Part shown: in pieces, positions 52,642 through 63,590 of the stretch
Numbering within the stretch: the stretch's first letter is position 1
Layout: every line of letters starts with the position of its first letter
Source of the DNA: Plumapathes pennacea
Lineage: Eukaryota; Cnidaria; Anthozoa; Antipatharia; Myriopathidae
Length of the DNA stretch: 64,000 bases
Reading direction: 5' to 3'
Assembly (NCBI GenBank): GCA_964036295.1
Contig: OZ038466.1
Location: 12,124,001 to 12,188,000, forward strand
The notes under the pieces: model-generated
The model's database searches: none
Told to the model about the DNA's origin: nothing
Seen by the model: the letters and a program-made list of their open reading frames with translations, nothing else
Translations under genes and position numbers: made by a program

Positions 52642-52890
52642 CTGGACAAATACTTCTAAACAAGATTTTGCTGGCTACCCTGGCTGAACCAAAGTCTGTA
52701 AGTCTGACCAAATAATATAATAGTTGTAGGCCAGGTCTTTACCACCCCGGCTCAAGTACAGCCCAGCAAACCCAGACAAACAATTTTGGACCAGGCTTTC
52801 CTGGCTACAGTACCCTTGTTGAGCCTAATGTCAGGTACACCTGGCCAAAAATAGTTTTAGGCCAGGCTTTCCTGGCTACGCTGAACTAAT
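52642..52890. repeat. Degenerate tandem repeat, about 66 bp, four units
   Basis: Units start near 52642, 52708, 52776 and 52841. The best-kept core is 'ggccaggctttcctggctac' (units 3 and 4), with 'aggccaggtctttaccac' in unit 2. Confidence 0.65.
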
Positions 52891-53012
52891 CTTTTGCATG
52901 ACATATAAATAAGTGTCTATAACGTACAATCTGTTTGTAAAGAGTTTGTTTATTATGAAACCACTGGAAAGACATGATTTACTAAGGGATTTTTACCAAA
53001 TATTCATTTCAG

Positions 53013-56000
53013 GTCTATCCATCACTGAAGCTTCTCGCTACTCCTCAGACTTGGTTGCTCATGTGTTGTTTATCCATCCGGTTCATCCAACTGCCGATCC
53101 ACCATGGCATGCCCTCGGTGAGTCGATCTGTACTAGTCAGTTAATATTCTGCTAGAAATCTAGATATCCCCTTGCCCTGATGCAGCAGTTTTCTATCCTG
53201 TGGGAAATGTCTTTACTCTAGAAGAGGTGTTGGAATTGACAGTCTGAGGTGAATGTGTGATCTATTTAGTCTCTGAAAGATGTCACATATTCTCTGTGCT
53301 AAAAAATGAAACAAGAACAATGGCACGTTTTAACGGATAGAAATTTGGGCAGTTCCGGTGCAGTGTAAACAATAATATATGTAGACCACCAGTCCAGGGC
53401 AGCTTTGGCCAGAAAACCTATCAGGGTCTCTCCCTTGTTTAATAAACATAAGTTTGTAAGTTGCATGCTTTAAATTCAATTTCATCCCAGTGATGTACAT
53501 ATATATTTTTAACACACATGTATAATTTTAATGAGCTCAAATTGTTATTATCTATTTTCACTGTAATCAAGTGTTGGGTCAAAGGATTTCTTGAACACAC
53601 AGTTTATACAGCTTTTCAACCCACACATTTTTTATCTTGAAAGGAAATCATCTGACTAGAGCGAGACACACTTGATTGCATGGTCCAAGACTTTCTGTTA
53701 TTGGATCCAGATACTTCAAGTTCAAATTTTGAGTTGTTCCTTGTGCACACCACTTGCTTCAGGGTGACAGTTTCTAGTCACTCATTTCGATTGCATAAGT
53801 TCAGGACACCATTGCGTTTCATTTCATTTTCATAAACACAGAAAAATAACATGTAAATCTTTGTCTGTCAAGTATCTTATTTTCGCCATGTCTTTGATTT
53901 TACGTTTTTGTCTTTGTTGCTTTTAAAATACAATTGTTGTCATTGGCAACGGACATTCTGTCAGCGAGTCTTTATGACAGAGAGGTCCGTGACTAACGAA
54001 CATTAAGAATCAAGATAGCGTCACGATTAGTATTACCCTTGCTGTGTTAAAGAGAGAGTTCGTGTTCCCTTAGAAAATGACCTAAAGTAGCACTTTTTGC
54101 AGTTAAATGTGGTTTGGGAACGGGTGGGGGAGGGGTATTCCGCTGATACCTTGCTCTGGCCCGATTCAAGACACAAATTTGGAAACTTCCATTCGTGCTT
54201 CAATTTGCGATCCTGTTAAAGACCAGACTCAAAAAATCCTTCAGTTTATGAGTGCCATACCGATATCCCAATCTGAAACGTCCCCCCATCGTGTCCTCGC
54301 TGGTCTAGAATGTCCCTTGTTCGGAAAGGTGCTTTTGATAGTTAAAATGGATTCTAACAAGAAAGACATTATAAAGAAAGTTCGCTTTGATCTCATAACC
54401 TTTTAAGACCACTCTGGAGAAACGGTAACTTTCTCTGAGTCAGAATATTCGCAGTAGTTAGCGTACGAGACAGTTCCTGTCTGTTGTTATCCCATAGATA
54501 GAATATATGTCATCAATGTAACGTTTTCACTCAAGTGGTTTGATGCTGCTTTGGCTTAGAATTTGTGTTTCTATGGGTGCTTCTATGGACGCCATGTAAA
54601 TGTTGGCAAATGCAACTGCCATTCTTGTGCCCATAGCGGTTCCGTGAGTCTGTAGGTAATTCTTCCCAATAAACTGGGATGAATTTTCAGCAGTTGGTGT
54701 GCGGAATACGTTATTTGACTGCATGTGAACAACAAGACACGCTCCGCTTTGTCTTGACGGTCAATTTCTGGTTTCTTTCAACGCTTTATGTTTTTAGATG
54801 TAAAAATATCGCAAAACAATTTGAAAAGATGGTTTGTTAAAAATAGCAAATCTATTTTGCTCAACAATGACAGTTTATTGATCTCTTGTTCGAAAATGAT
54901 TTCAACTGAAGTTTTGATAACTTGGAAAGGGGGACATTTAAGACCAGAGGGAGACATTTTAGCCTAGGTCAGAATCTCCGGCCGGACATTTCAGCCCGGG
55001 CCAAAATGTCCGGGGGGACATCCTGGCCCGGGGAACAAAAAATCCTGTTACACCGGCACAGCAATGACAGCTTAACTCTTGCGCTTAACTCTTGAACGCA
55101 CTTTATCGGCAAAGTGTTTGAATTTTTTTAACTCCGGAGCCATGACAAAATTCGGTGCTTTTCAATACTTTTTAAAGCTTGTATGCCCTGTTTAGACAGA
55201 GAACCCTGAACACAAAACTTGTTCAGAGGAACGTCCCTTTCAGGAAATACAGAAAGTACGAATTTCATGTGCTAAATGTTCTTTATTCAGATCTCGTCAG
55301 CATCACGCAATTTCTCCCCCCCCCCCCCCCCCCCCCGCCTTTTTTTACGAGAACCAAATCAATTTGCTCATTAATACGAGTGCGACCTATGGGTGGTGTT
55401 GACGTTTTGAATTGATCGGCGCATAATTCCTCAGCGGTCAAAGCTCGATACATTAAGGGAGAGAGTTAAACGAAAACTACCGAAGACTTTGAACACGTAC
55501 ACGAATAAAATTATCCCAATTCTACTTCACTCTTGCATGTTTTAATTACGTCACAGTCTCTCTGGCCTGAGGAGAGAGGAGAGACTGTGACGTAATTCAG
55601 ACATCACACTATTCTGTACTGTATATCATTATTTCGACGGTGTTGTTGTCGAATAAAAAATATACTGTAGCACAAAGTGATAAACAAAAGCGTTAAAATT
55701 TTCCGATCTTCATTTCAGGCCCATCCGCCAGTGAAGCCACTCGCTTAGTCCTCCAACAGCGCATCCACACGTCACGGTATCCCCTTCCCTCCCCCGGTGA
55801 GTCTGTGCACTGATTTTAACCAATAATTAATTATCCATGAGCTAGAAGCATGCAAGAATCTTTTCACACCTCTTCTGTATATCATTATTTTGACGTGGTC
55901 GTTGTCGAATGTCGAAGTATTTGGTACGTTTCGTGTTTATTCCTGCTATTTGTTTTACGGAGAAGATGGGTTAGCTGACCGAACGTGTTCTTTGACTTAA

Positions 56001-56395
56001 AGGGCAAAGATAAAGTGCAGGGCGACGGCAACTGAGCAAAAATACGCTGTCGAGCATCGATACACGTGAAGACTGAGTTGTTTGCCTGGTGAGTTTCGAG
56101 TTCACTGCCTTCGCATTACGCTTAGGGTTTCATTCCAGTCAGTGCATGTACATTTAACCCAGCCAAAAGACATTGTTAGCTTACAGAATGCGTTTCTTTG
56201 CACACAGAGCTCAAGCGACATTACGTGGATTGGACAAGTGGACTGGTGGAATTGAGTAATGGACGAACCTGGATGGAATGGACAAATGGACTGTTGGAAT
56301 TGATAAGTGGACTAGCATGGATAGTAACAAGCAATGGTTTCTGCAAGGACACAAGCGCTGGACTACTGCAAAGTAGGGCTTACTATTGTTATTAG
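53013..56395 (+). CDS. Possible 3' end of an unknown gene, three exons
   Basis: Candidate exons: 53013-53117, 55719-55796 and 56208-56395. Splice sites: TTTCAG / CTCG|GTGAGT, TTTCAG / CCCCG|GTGAGT and CACACAG. All junctions are phase 1, so the frame stays open from exon to exon and ends at TAG. Exons 1 and 2 begin alike (GLSITEASR and GPSASEATR), as if one was copied from the other. The last exon contains a 48 bp in-frame repeat (DWTSGLVELSNGRTWM and EWTNGLLELISGLAWI). The upstream start was not found. No known family recognised. Matching phases and consensus donors support the model, but short exons can arise by chance. Confidence 0.35.
54107..54406. other. Open reading frame of unknown status
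   Basis: A 99-codon + frame without recognised domains and without supporting splice or promoter features. Listed only because of its length; more likely chance. Confidence 0.12.
54430..54724 (-). pseudogene. Penelope-like reverse transcriptase fragment
   Basis: On the minus strand the frame reads FIGKNYLQTHGTAMGTRMAV and FANIYM, then after a stop (TGA where a Trp codon is expected) KRYIDDIYS. YLQ..GTAMGT and YIDD are typical of Penelope-type reverse transcriptases. Neither the upstream part nor the endonuclease is visible, so this is a short dead copy. Confidence 0.7.
55316..55337. repeat. Poly-C tract
   Basis: About 21 C residues. Confidence 0.95.
55543..55596. repeat. Perfect-stem hairpin
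   Basis: 'aattacgtcacagtctctct' pairs with 'gagagactgtgacgtaatt' (one base mismatch in the stem at most), loop about 12 bases. The stem contains a CRE-like tgacgtaa in both orientations. Confidence 0.8.
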
Positions 56396-57360
56396 TTTGA
56401 TTCAGGTTTGCGAAGGCTGGTCGGTATCACGCATTTTCGTAGTCTACTGATAAAATTAAATTTGTCTTATAATTTACTGTCAACAAGCTCATTGGATTTT
56501 ATTTTACAAAGCGGAGCTTCGCGTCGTTTCTTTGCTTCAAACAAATTTTCCATCTTTAAAACAGTTATTTTTTGATGCATGTAACTTATCAGCCTGGTAT
56601 ATTAGTTACTGCAGTGAGGTGTTTCGATAATTTCTTGGGTTCGCGTTTTTTCTCGTGTCAGAAGTATCCCTTTCAGTCAGTCCAGATTCAACAATGATTT
56701 GGCTTAAACGGACATTCTCCATGTTATTCGAATTAAATATTCAATGTGTTCACCCAAAAAAAGTGGCAAATAAATGTCGTTATGATTTGCTGGAAATCAG
56801 TGCTTCCAGTCAAGTGTATGTTCTATCGAGACACCTCCTTTCGAAGTTAGCCTAGCTTACTATAAATGACTGCAAACCCGCGAGATTCAAAATCATTTTT
56901 GTGGCAAACGCAAGCCTTCAGTGCTACAGATACTGGCGGAGTTTTAAGTCGCGAAAACATTTTCCTCGGAGACCACACAAGTGATACTCAACTTATTTTT
57001 TCTTGACAAAAAGTATTCACCTTTTTTGTATCTCGACTTCGGCACAATATCGAGCGCGAATTTTTAATGTAACAGCCGAGAACTTACGGTATACGCGCTT
57101 ATACTCGAAATTAGCTGATGTTCTTTTCTACATATCTGCTAGTCTGTTGGTTCATTTCGTATTCAAATGCAGGCTGAGCGAACGGAGTGTTTTCTTTTCT
57201 TATGAAACGGTTTCTCGTGCGATTTTCTATGCGAAACGAATACAAAGTATTATCTGTTTCTTATCGTGTTCAATTTCGCGTCAACGGCATTGCAGTCATT
57301 TTAGTATGCTTGATCTGTGTATGTAATGGGAAATAGTTGTTTCTTTCGAATCACTCAAAA
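56396..57360. other. Stretch without a recognised feature
   Basis: ORFs here (near 56655 and 57003) show no family resemblance. Confidence 0.5.
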
Positions 57361-57365
57361 TCTAA

Positions 57366-57516
57366 TCGCAAGTTTCAAATGTAACTTTGCGATGCTGATA
57401 TAGGAACGAGAAAGCTAGGGCAATTTTTATTTCGGCAAATTTCAAATGGAAATTTGCGTTCGAAATAGGAATCTTGCTCAATTGGTTAGTCGCAAATTTC
57501 AAATGGAACTTTGCGA
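57366..57516. repeat. Three spaced copies of an imperfect palindrome
   Basis: 'cgcaagtttcaaatgtaact', 'ggcaaatttcaaatggaaat' and 'cgcaaatttcaaatggaact', each followed by 'ttgcg', at about 57367, 57434 and 57490. Each copy is nearly its own reverse complement. Copies 1 and 3 continue with 'atg'. Confidence 0.7.
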
Positions 57517-57951
57517 TGGTCAATTGAAACGTTGTTTTGCTATATGCACAGATTTTCTTTACATTTTGACTTCGGGTTTTCAGGCTAAATATCAGCCATT
57601 TGAACAATTTGGTGCGATTAAAACTTCTGTTCTATCTTTATGATTTTCTGGCGATTCAACAACCATATCCCATATTGTGCGTGTTTATAAGAAGCAAGGG
57701 AATACTTTCCCGCCTTATTTCAAAAAGGATTTGGAACGGGAGGCTCTGAGAAACGTCTTTCATGTTGGCTCCGACATTTTTGATTTGGCTAAAGACTTAT
57801 GTTAACTTCATGCGCCGAATTTTTCATGAACGAACGCAATGCAAAAGATTCTTTTGCTTCAAAGCATTGTTAAATATCCCAATTTTCATCAACCTTTTTC
57901 GTTTCTCAGAGCCTCTCCTTCAATTTACTTTGCTTAACTACTAGGTTCGCG

Positions 57952-58064
57952 GATGGGCTTTGAAGTAGTAATAGTAATAGTAGTTGTAACAGTTTAGTAG
58001 TGCTCTTGTACTACTACAGAACTAGTACAACTCTATTACTCTTGCTGTTTCAAAGTCCGATCAA
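57952..58064. repeat. Foldback with 'gtagtaatagtaatagtag'
   Basis: 'gggctttgaagtagtaatag' and onward pairs imperfectly with 'ctgtttcaaagtccga' and 'ctactacagaactagtacaa'. Probably a decayed MITE with simple-sequence arms. Confidence 0.5.
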
Positions 58065-58275
58065 TAACCTCATTAGGTAAGCAAAAAAATTTGACTATAA
58101 TTGGTGCCATCCGCTAACCCCGACCAACCTCCCCTACCGGAAAATTTACTTATATACACTCTGAATGTGACGTCAATAAAGTTTGAAAAGCATCATGGTC
58201 TTATGTCATCTTTAATTATAAAACAAGTTTTGCAGGTTATACTGCTTATTACATATTCATGTACATCATATCGAG

Positions 58276-58684
58276 TCTTTCACTAAAAAGCTAAAGGCTA
58301 CAAACATTTCAAAATACACCGCCAAGTGGACGGTGTATATATGAAATGATGCATCCCAGTGCATCACAAGTAAAGATACATCATGCCCCAATAAAATTTG
58401 GTGCCGAATTCCTGTTCAATTCCCGCGGTTCTAATTCGCCAAAATCTTTCCCGAAAATGCAAACAGTCAATTTATTTCCCTCGACACTGAAAGCAAAATA
58501 AATCTGAGGCATGAGATAACTTTTACCTGTGACGCACCTACAAAGAGACACACAGACGTCTTTATTAAACACATCAATGAACAGAGTTACTTGGTATAAA
58601 TAATCGAAAGAAGATTACAAGTAGGCGCTTAGCCGAAGACATACGATAAACTGGGATGGTGGAAGAGAAATGCACACTGCTCTC
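58276..58684. repeat. Direct repeat, copy 1
   Basis: This shares three collinear blocks with 58728-59072: 'cactaaaaagctaaaggcta' plus, 'gacggtgtatatatgaaatg' plus, and 'aaataatcgaaagaagatta' plus. The order is the same in both. Confidence 0.8.
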
Positions 58685-58727
58685 AAATGAAAATGAATAA
58701 ATTTGTCTTCGCGCATTAAACTAGAAG

Positions 58728-59072
58728 TCCTTCACTAAAAAGCTAAAGGCTACAAACATTTCAAAATACACCGACTACGCTTTTAGAGCCTTCGCGAACG
58801 AAAACAGACACCGGTTGCCTGCATCAGTTGCTCCGTGCAACAATCCCCGCCACGTAAAGTTTAAAAAGCGCGCGCCAAATGGACGGTGTATATATGAAAT
58901 GATGCATCCAATACATCACAAGTAAAGATACATCATGCCTTAACACAATTTGGCATGATCAATGAGCAGTGTTACTTGGTAAAAATAATCGAAAGAAGAT
59001 TACTAGTAGGTGCTTAGCCAAAGAGATCATCTGGTAAACTAGAATGGAGGAAGAGAAATGCGCACTGCTCGC
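58728..59072. repeat. Direct repeat, copy 2
   Basis: Second copy of the block at 58276-58684, with a different insertion ('gacaccggttgcctgcatca' region) and a shortened middle. The tandem arrangement implies a local duplication. No ORF of note. Confidence 0.8.
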
Positions 59073-60715
59073 TTAGTTTTCGCACGAAAAATCTATTTGA
59101 AATTGTCCAACAGGAAAGTGAATAAATTAGTTTTTGCAACAGCGACGTAGACATTCTCTTGAAATTGAACCGCGTTAGCTTTGTGAAGCATCAGCTAATT
59201 AAAAACACGGCGTCAAGAACTAAAATTTAACAAGAGTACTCGTTGATCAATAAAAATATGACATTTCGACATTATGCAACCGAGGTTAGGTGAAAAATTG
59301 TGCGACGGAATCAAAACGACTTCAAATCCAATTGACACAAAATAAAAGCGCGCGATTCTCCTCCAGCCATCCCAACTTAACAGACCTACAAACTAAACAG
59401 TTCTAACTCAAGAAATGCACAAACCTAAACTCTGTTACACCTAAAACTTCGAAGAAAAAGCCACGACTTCGGAGTCAGGCCACCAAAATTGTGGCGCAAA
59501 TGAATCAGAGAAGACACAAAACTGTTGATTGCTTCCGAGCAAAGTTTCAGCGTAAAATTGTTTCTATTTGAATACGCAAAGTTGTTTGGATTTTGCGAGT
59601 TAAATTTTCAGGTCGTACCAGATAAAGATATACCCTTCAAAAATATAAACAACACGAAGCAAATAGCTGTAAAATTTGCCCAAACAGAATTCCACAATTT
59701 TAATATTTCTGCCACGAAATATCCAGATCAAAATAATGATTTGTTCTCGTAAAAACTTTGTGCTGGAAACCAGTGTGCAACTTTCGATTTCTGAAGAGTA
59801 TATACTAGCAGCTGCAGCAGCAAAAAAATTAGAAAAATAACTCGAGGTGTTCCAGAGAAACCTATCAGGTCGCGACTAAATTGTACACAGAAGAAAATCT
59901 AACAACATGTCCTACCTAAATTTGAAAGCGACAGGAAAATAGGAATTGTACAAAACTGTGCCAAGACCAACGCTTCGAAGAAGAAAATGATGCAAACACG
60001 ATAAACATAAGCGAAAACAACAACCGTTTTGTGAGGAAAGTTAAGCGGTTTTTATACCGTCGAGAAAGAGAACAATATATTTACAAGCAGAAACAATAAA
60101 TACATTGAATCGATATCTGCGTAACTACAACGTTTTAACAACGAACAAAAAGAGTCACGCGCAAAAACAAGTGCCAATCGACGAGAACGTCTTAGAAAAA
60201 ACAACAACAACAAATGTTGTCAAGAAAAATAGAAACTCGGGCAAACCAAGAATTCCTTGTAAACCAAACTGATTGGACATCATTGTTTTCAGCAGCCACC
60301 TAATATCTGTATTGTTTGCATAATTTATCATTTTGGATTTTTCTGCATAACATCAATACCGGACTGAAATTTTGGCAATTTGGATAAAAAGCTACCATCT
60401 AGTGAAAAAAGAACGACCTTCTCTTGCAATAGCATGCTGTTTACACGTATGTGACAGATAGCAAATCCGTTTTTTTTGCCCGAAGCAGTGTAGTAAAAAC
60501 ACTTAAAAAAGTGCCCTCGCGGTTAAAATCCTTCTTGTTCAAACATTTAGGTAAAAGAAAGTCTTGGAGCGAATTGAGCTGACTGAGAACGTTTGGAACA
60601 CCTCTTTCAAAGACAAAATAACATTATACATGACTGTAGAATAGCATTAAACATGTCAGAGCTTACGGTTTTCTGTTGAATAAATTTCTACATTCGTCTT
60701 CCGTTTGAAGCCACT
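59073..60715. other. AT-rich stretch without a supported gene
   Basis: The longest ORF here (59525-59752) has no recognised family. No repeat or RNA gene seen. Confidence 0.5.
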
Positions 60716-60964
60716 TTATTCCTTGTAAACTTTGAGTGAAGTCCATGTGCCATGCTTCTTTCCCACTGTCTTGAAAGCTGCGTGGCGTAAAAGCTCTGCG
60801 AGAAAAGAGAGAAATGCATTGAATAACGTTGGAAAGAAACGTTTCTGGAACGTTTCAAAGACAGGCATAACGCTAAAAGCGTAAGTTCGTTTCGTTTCGT
60901 ACGTCGCAAAAGTTTCAACTTAGTAAGACTCACCAGAAAGTCTGTCTTTCGCTTGCTCCGCCAT
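60716..60964 (-). CDS. Possible small two-exon gene (36 aa)
   Basis: On the minus strand, ATG at 60964-60962 in a good context (aacaATGGCGG) opens MAEQAKDRLS, followed by a consensus donor TCTG|GTGAGT at 60934. A strong acceptor (tttctctcttttctcgcag) precedes 60795. Phases agree (1), and the second exon continues LLRHAAFKTVGKKHGTWTSL and on to a TAA at 60718-60716. The stop lies inside AATAAAG, a possible poly(A) signal (60720-60715). The joined frame is short and no family is recognised. It may be a microprotein, the 5' end of a noncoding RNA, or chance. Confidence 0.3.
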
Positions 60965-61151
60965 TGTTGGTCTTCAAATCTCTTCTCACAAACACGTCCA
61001 TCTTCGTCGGAGTCTTCTCACAAATGGCTTCTGTGCACGATGGAATGAAACGTGTGAAAAATGTAGTCAAGCCGGTTTTAGCATGCTTGTCAGTTGGCAT
61101 TTTAATTTTGTACACATGGGACGCATGAACAAAACAGCGCGTGGGGTGGAG

Positions 61152-61172
61152 TGGGGGGGGGGGGGGGGGGGG
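61152..61172. repeat. Poly-G tract of a dispersed repeat
   Basis: About 21 G residues, followed by 'cgccatatacctcaaag' and 'cacatatacctcaaaacg' pieces. Confidence 0.9.
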
Positions 61173-61765
61173 TTTCGGTTATAAGTAAAAAAACGGGCAC
61201 CGCCATATACCTCAAAGCCTAGGGGGAGGGGTGGTCTAACTCCAACTCTGCGTTTTCACATATACCTCAAAACGTTGGGGTGAGGATTCTGCTTATCCAC
61301 CGTTTTCTTCAGTCTTTCACCAGAGATATATCACAAAGTATGGAGAATTTGACATTTGATACCTTGCTCAAATGACAGCTGATTAAAACATAAATTCTCT
61401 TTTCATTACTGATACATTTTCTTATTTTGTGGTTGGGAGAACTTGTATTTTGAGCTTAGGAGTTAAAGGGTAAATGTGTGAACCTTCACAGGCCAAGAAT
61501 AGGCCATTCAACAATCTGTTTTACTTTTTATGTTAACTTGTAGCAGCTGCAAACATTAAATGAAATTATGCTGAATATCTAAGGTTACAGTTCAATAACA
61601 CATGATTGTACATAATTTTTATGCGCTAACTTTTTTTTTTTGATACTGCCATAAACATCTTACCACCAAGAATGGGAAGGTCTTACGAAAAAACGAATGT
61701 TCCTATCCGGCAAACTCAGGTTTCCCGTTAATTGCGCACAAATTCCACATGTACTGTAAAAAGCA

Positions 61766-61802
61766 ACAACAACAACAACAACAACAGCAGCAACAGCAAC
61801 AT
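61766..61802. repeat. (AAC)n / (AGC) microsatellite
   Basis: About 12 triplets, mainly CAA with some CAG. Confidence 0.9.
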
Positions 61803-62416
61803 CCCTCAAATCTTACCTTACGCTCCTAGACGGGGTCACACAGTCAAAATCAAAATGTATTACAGAAATAGACGCTTCTTTTCCTAGACGGTATGATTAT
61901 TTTGCTTTGCGTTACTCAAGTTTACAGCGGAAAATCTCTGAGTACAAACAAATGAAAAGGGTACAAGGCAAATGCTCGCGCTGTAACTGCTAGCAGCTTT
62001 GTTCTTTGTTATCTCGGAAACGAAATCTGCTCAGAGGAAACTGGCTAGCGGTCTAAAGCCCACGCTACGATTATCAGCTAGATCCGTGCGACTTTATACT
62101 TTTTGAAAGTATAGTTTCAGTTCAAACAAAAGCATAGGTTACACTCCAAGCAGTTTTTTCTCCTTGCAATTATTGTCCAGTGCATCGCCAAGACCATGAT
62201 AACAAACCAAGAAGAAGGAAAAAGAAACGCAAAACGTCCGCGGGAAACGTCGAAGCGAAGTGCTGGACTGCTCTGCGGTGTAAGATGGGCTGATGAGGGG
62301 TGTAGCCCACTCATCCACATACGTGCTTTTGTTGCCATGGTTTACACGGTGTGGGGAGGGGAGGGGGGTGTGCACGCGAGTCAAAACAGCATTCCTCTCA
62401 TTCGGCGGCCCACGCC

Positions 62417-62503
62417 ATGGCGATCGTGCACCACGTTGAACTTGTTGATGAACTGAGGACAGAAGATGCAACTTCAGAAAAATATGTAGAGTCACGTTTA
62501 AAT
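62417..62503 (+). CDS. Possible first coding exon
   Basis: ATG at 62417 (cgccATGGCG) opens [20 protein letters not shown] and EKYVESRLN, then a donor-like AAAT|GTGAGA at 62503. The preceding 150 bases are relatively G/C-rich, as at a promoter. No downstream exon was identified and no family recognised. Confidence 0.22.
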
Positions 62504-62725
62504 GTGAGATGTTCTCTGCTGTTAAGCTTATTTATGTTTAAGTCTACTCAACAACTTCTATGCTGAAAAGAAAACGCCTCCAACAACAGATAACAGTTAA
62601 GAAAACCGTGACAGTGTTACGTAAATAATTTTATATAGGGAGTTACTGCCCTTTGCACCCATAAACTCAACCTAACATAACACACAGTGGCAAGGCACAT
62701 GGTTTGAACCCAGGAGTGTGAACAG

Positions 62726-62840
62726 TAGGTTGCTTGTGATCGTACGGGTTAGAGTAGTCTCCAGGAAGACTGTCACCAACAACAGTCTTACAACAGTCTT
62801 CCTGGAAACTACTCTAACCCGTACGATCCCAACCAACCTA
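62726..62840. repeat. Foldback with 'cgtacgggttagagtagt' arms
   Basis: 'gatcgtacgggttagagtag' and 'caggaagactgt' on the left pair with 'acagtcttcctgg' and 'ctactctaacccgtacgatc' on the right, with a loop of about 20 bases. Outer 'taggttg' pairs with 'caaccta'. A compact MITE-like element. Confidence 0.8.
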
Positions 62841-63254
62841 ATGACAACATACAGTTTCATCCCATCACAGACAGCAGTCTACATAATGATTAATGTACTA
62901 TCCTCAACACTCGTACACTCAAATTCACATCTTATCAGAGCACATCCACCACATTAAACTACAAATATCTATTAATCTATTATTTACTTTCTTTCATGAT
63001 CCATTCAATTTCTTATTCGCAGCGGTTATTTTGTATTGTTTAGTGTTCCCAATTATTAGACTTGATGCTAAAGGATTTCTGACACGTTAATAAATTATTC
63101 ATCCATTCATTCATTCAATAAACCAAGCACATAAACACAAACATCCCCATCTTCTCTTGACTGTAGAGTATCATAAAACAGATCACACCTGGGCTCAAAA
63201 AAACTTAACCTGGGGGGGGACTTATGTGCCCCACAAAAGTATCAATTTCATCAT

Positions 63255-63430
63255 TTTAGTCTGAAGTAGGGTATCGATATTTGAGCCTTTGATCTGGAAC
63301 AGGGTAGGAGATCTTGAGATTTGGTCTGAAATAGTGTCGAAAATCACAACTTTTGGTCTGAAATAGGGTCGAAAATTGCAAATTTTGGTCTGAAATAGGG
63401 TAAGGGTTTTCACTCCCAGGCGGCACACTC
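63255..63430. repeat. Tandem repeat 'ttggtctgaaatagggtcga'
   Basis: Five or so degenerate units of 35-50 bp, the best being 'ttttggtctgaaatagggtc' near 63350 and 63385. The reverse complement matches the 'accctgttccagag' units at 17385-17510, so both belong to one dispersed family. Confidence 0.75.
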
Positions 63431-63524
63431 TCAACCAAAACTTTGAGGAGTGAGGGGTTTAACAAAATATGGCATCGGACAGAACAGAATTGTAGCTGAT
63501 TTTAACGATGAGAGTGAACTTAAC

Positions 63525-63590
63525 CCTGGTTCCCAGTTAGAAGCAACATAGTTTAAGCAGTTGCAAGGAAAGCTCAGGATCAAAATTGAT
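63525..63590. repeat. Fragment of the foldback repeat in INTS4 intron 10
   Basis: 'agcaacatagtttaagcagt' followed by 'tgcaaggaaagctcagga' resembles 'aagcaacttaagcagttgca' at 47408. Only one arm is present. The last 400 bases of the window hold no recognised feature. Confidence 0.5.

Noticed and set aside
54107-54406. 99-codon + strand ORF
   Set aside because: No domain, splice context or conservation evidence; listed in the features with very low confidence only.
62139-62495. 118-codon minus-strand ORF
   Set aside because: No recognisable domain; it overlaps the more plausible + strand start at 62417 and looks like a shadow of G/C-rich sequence.
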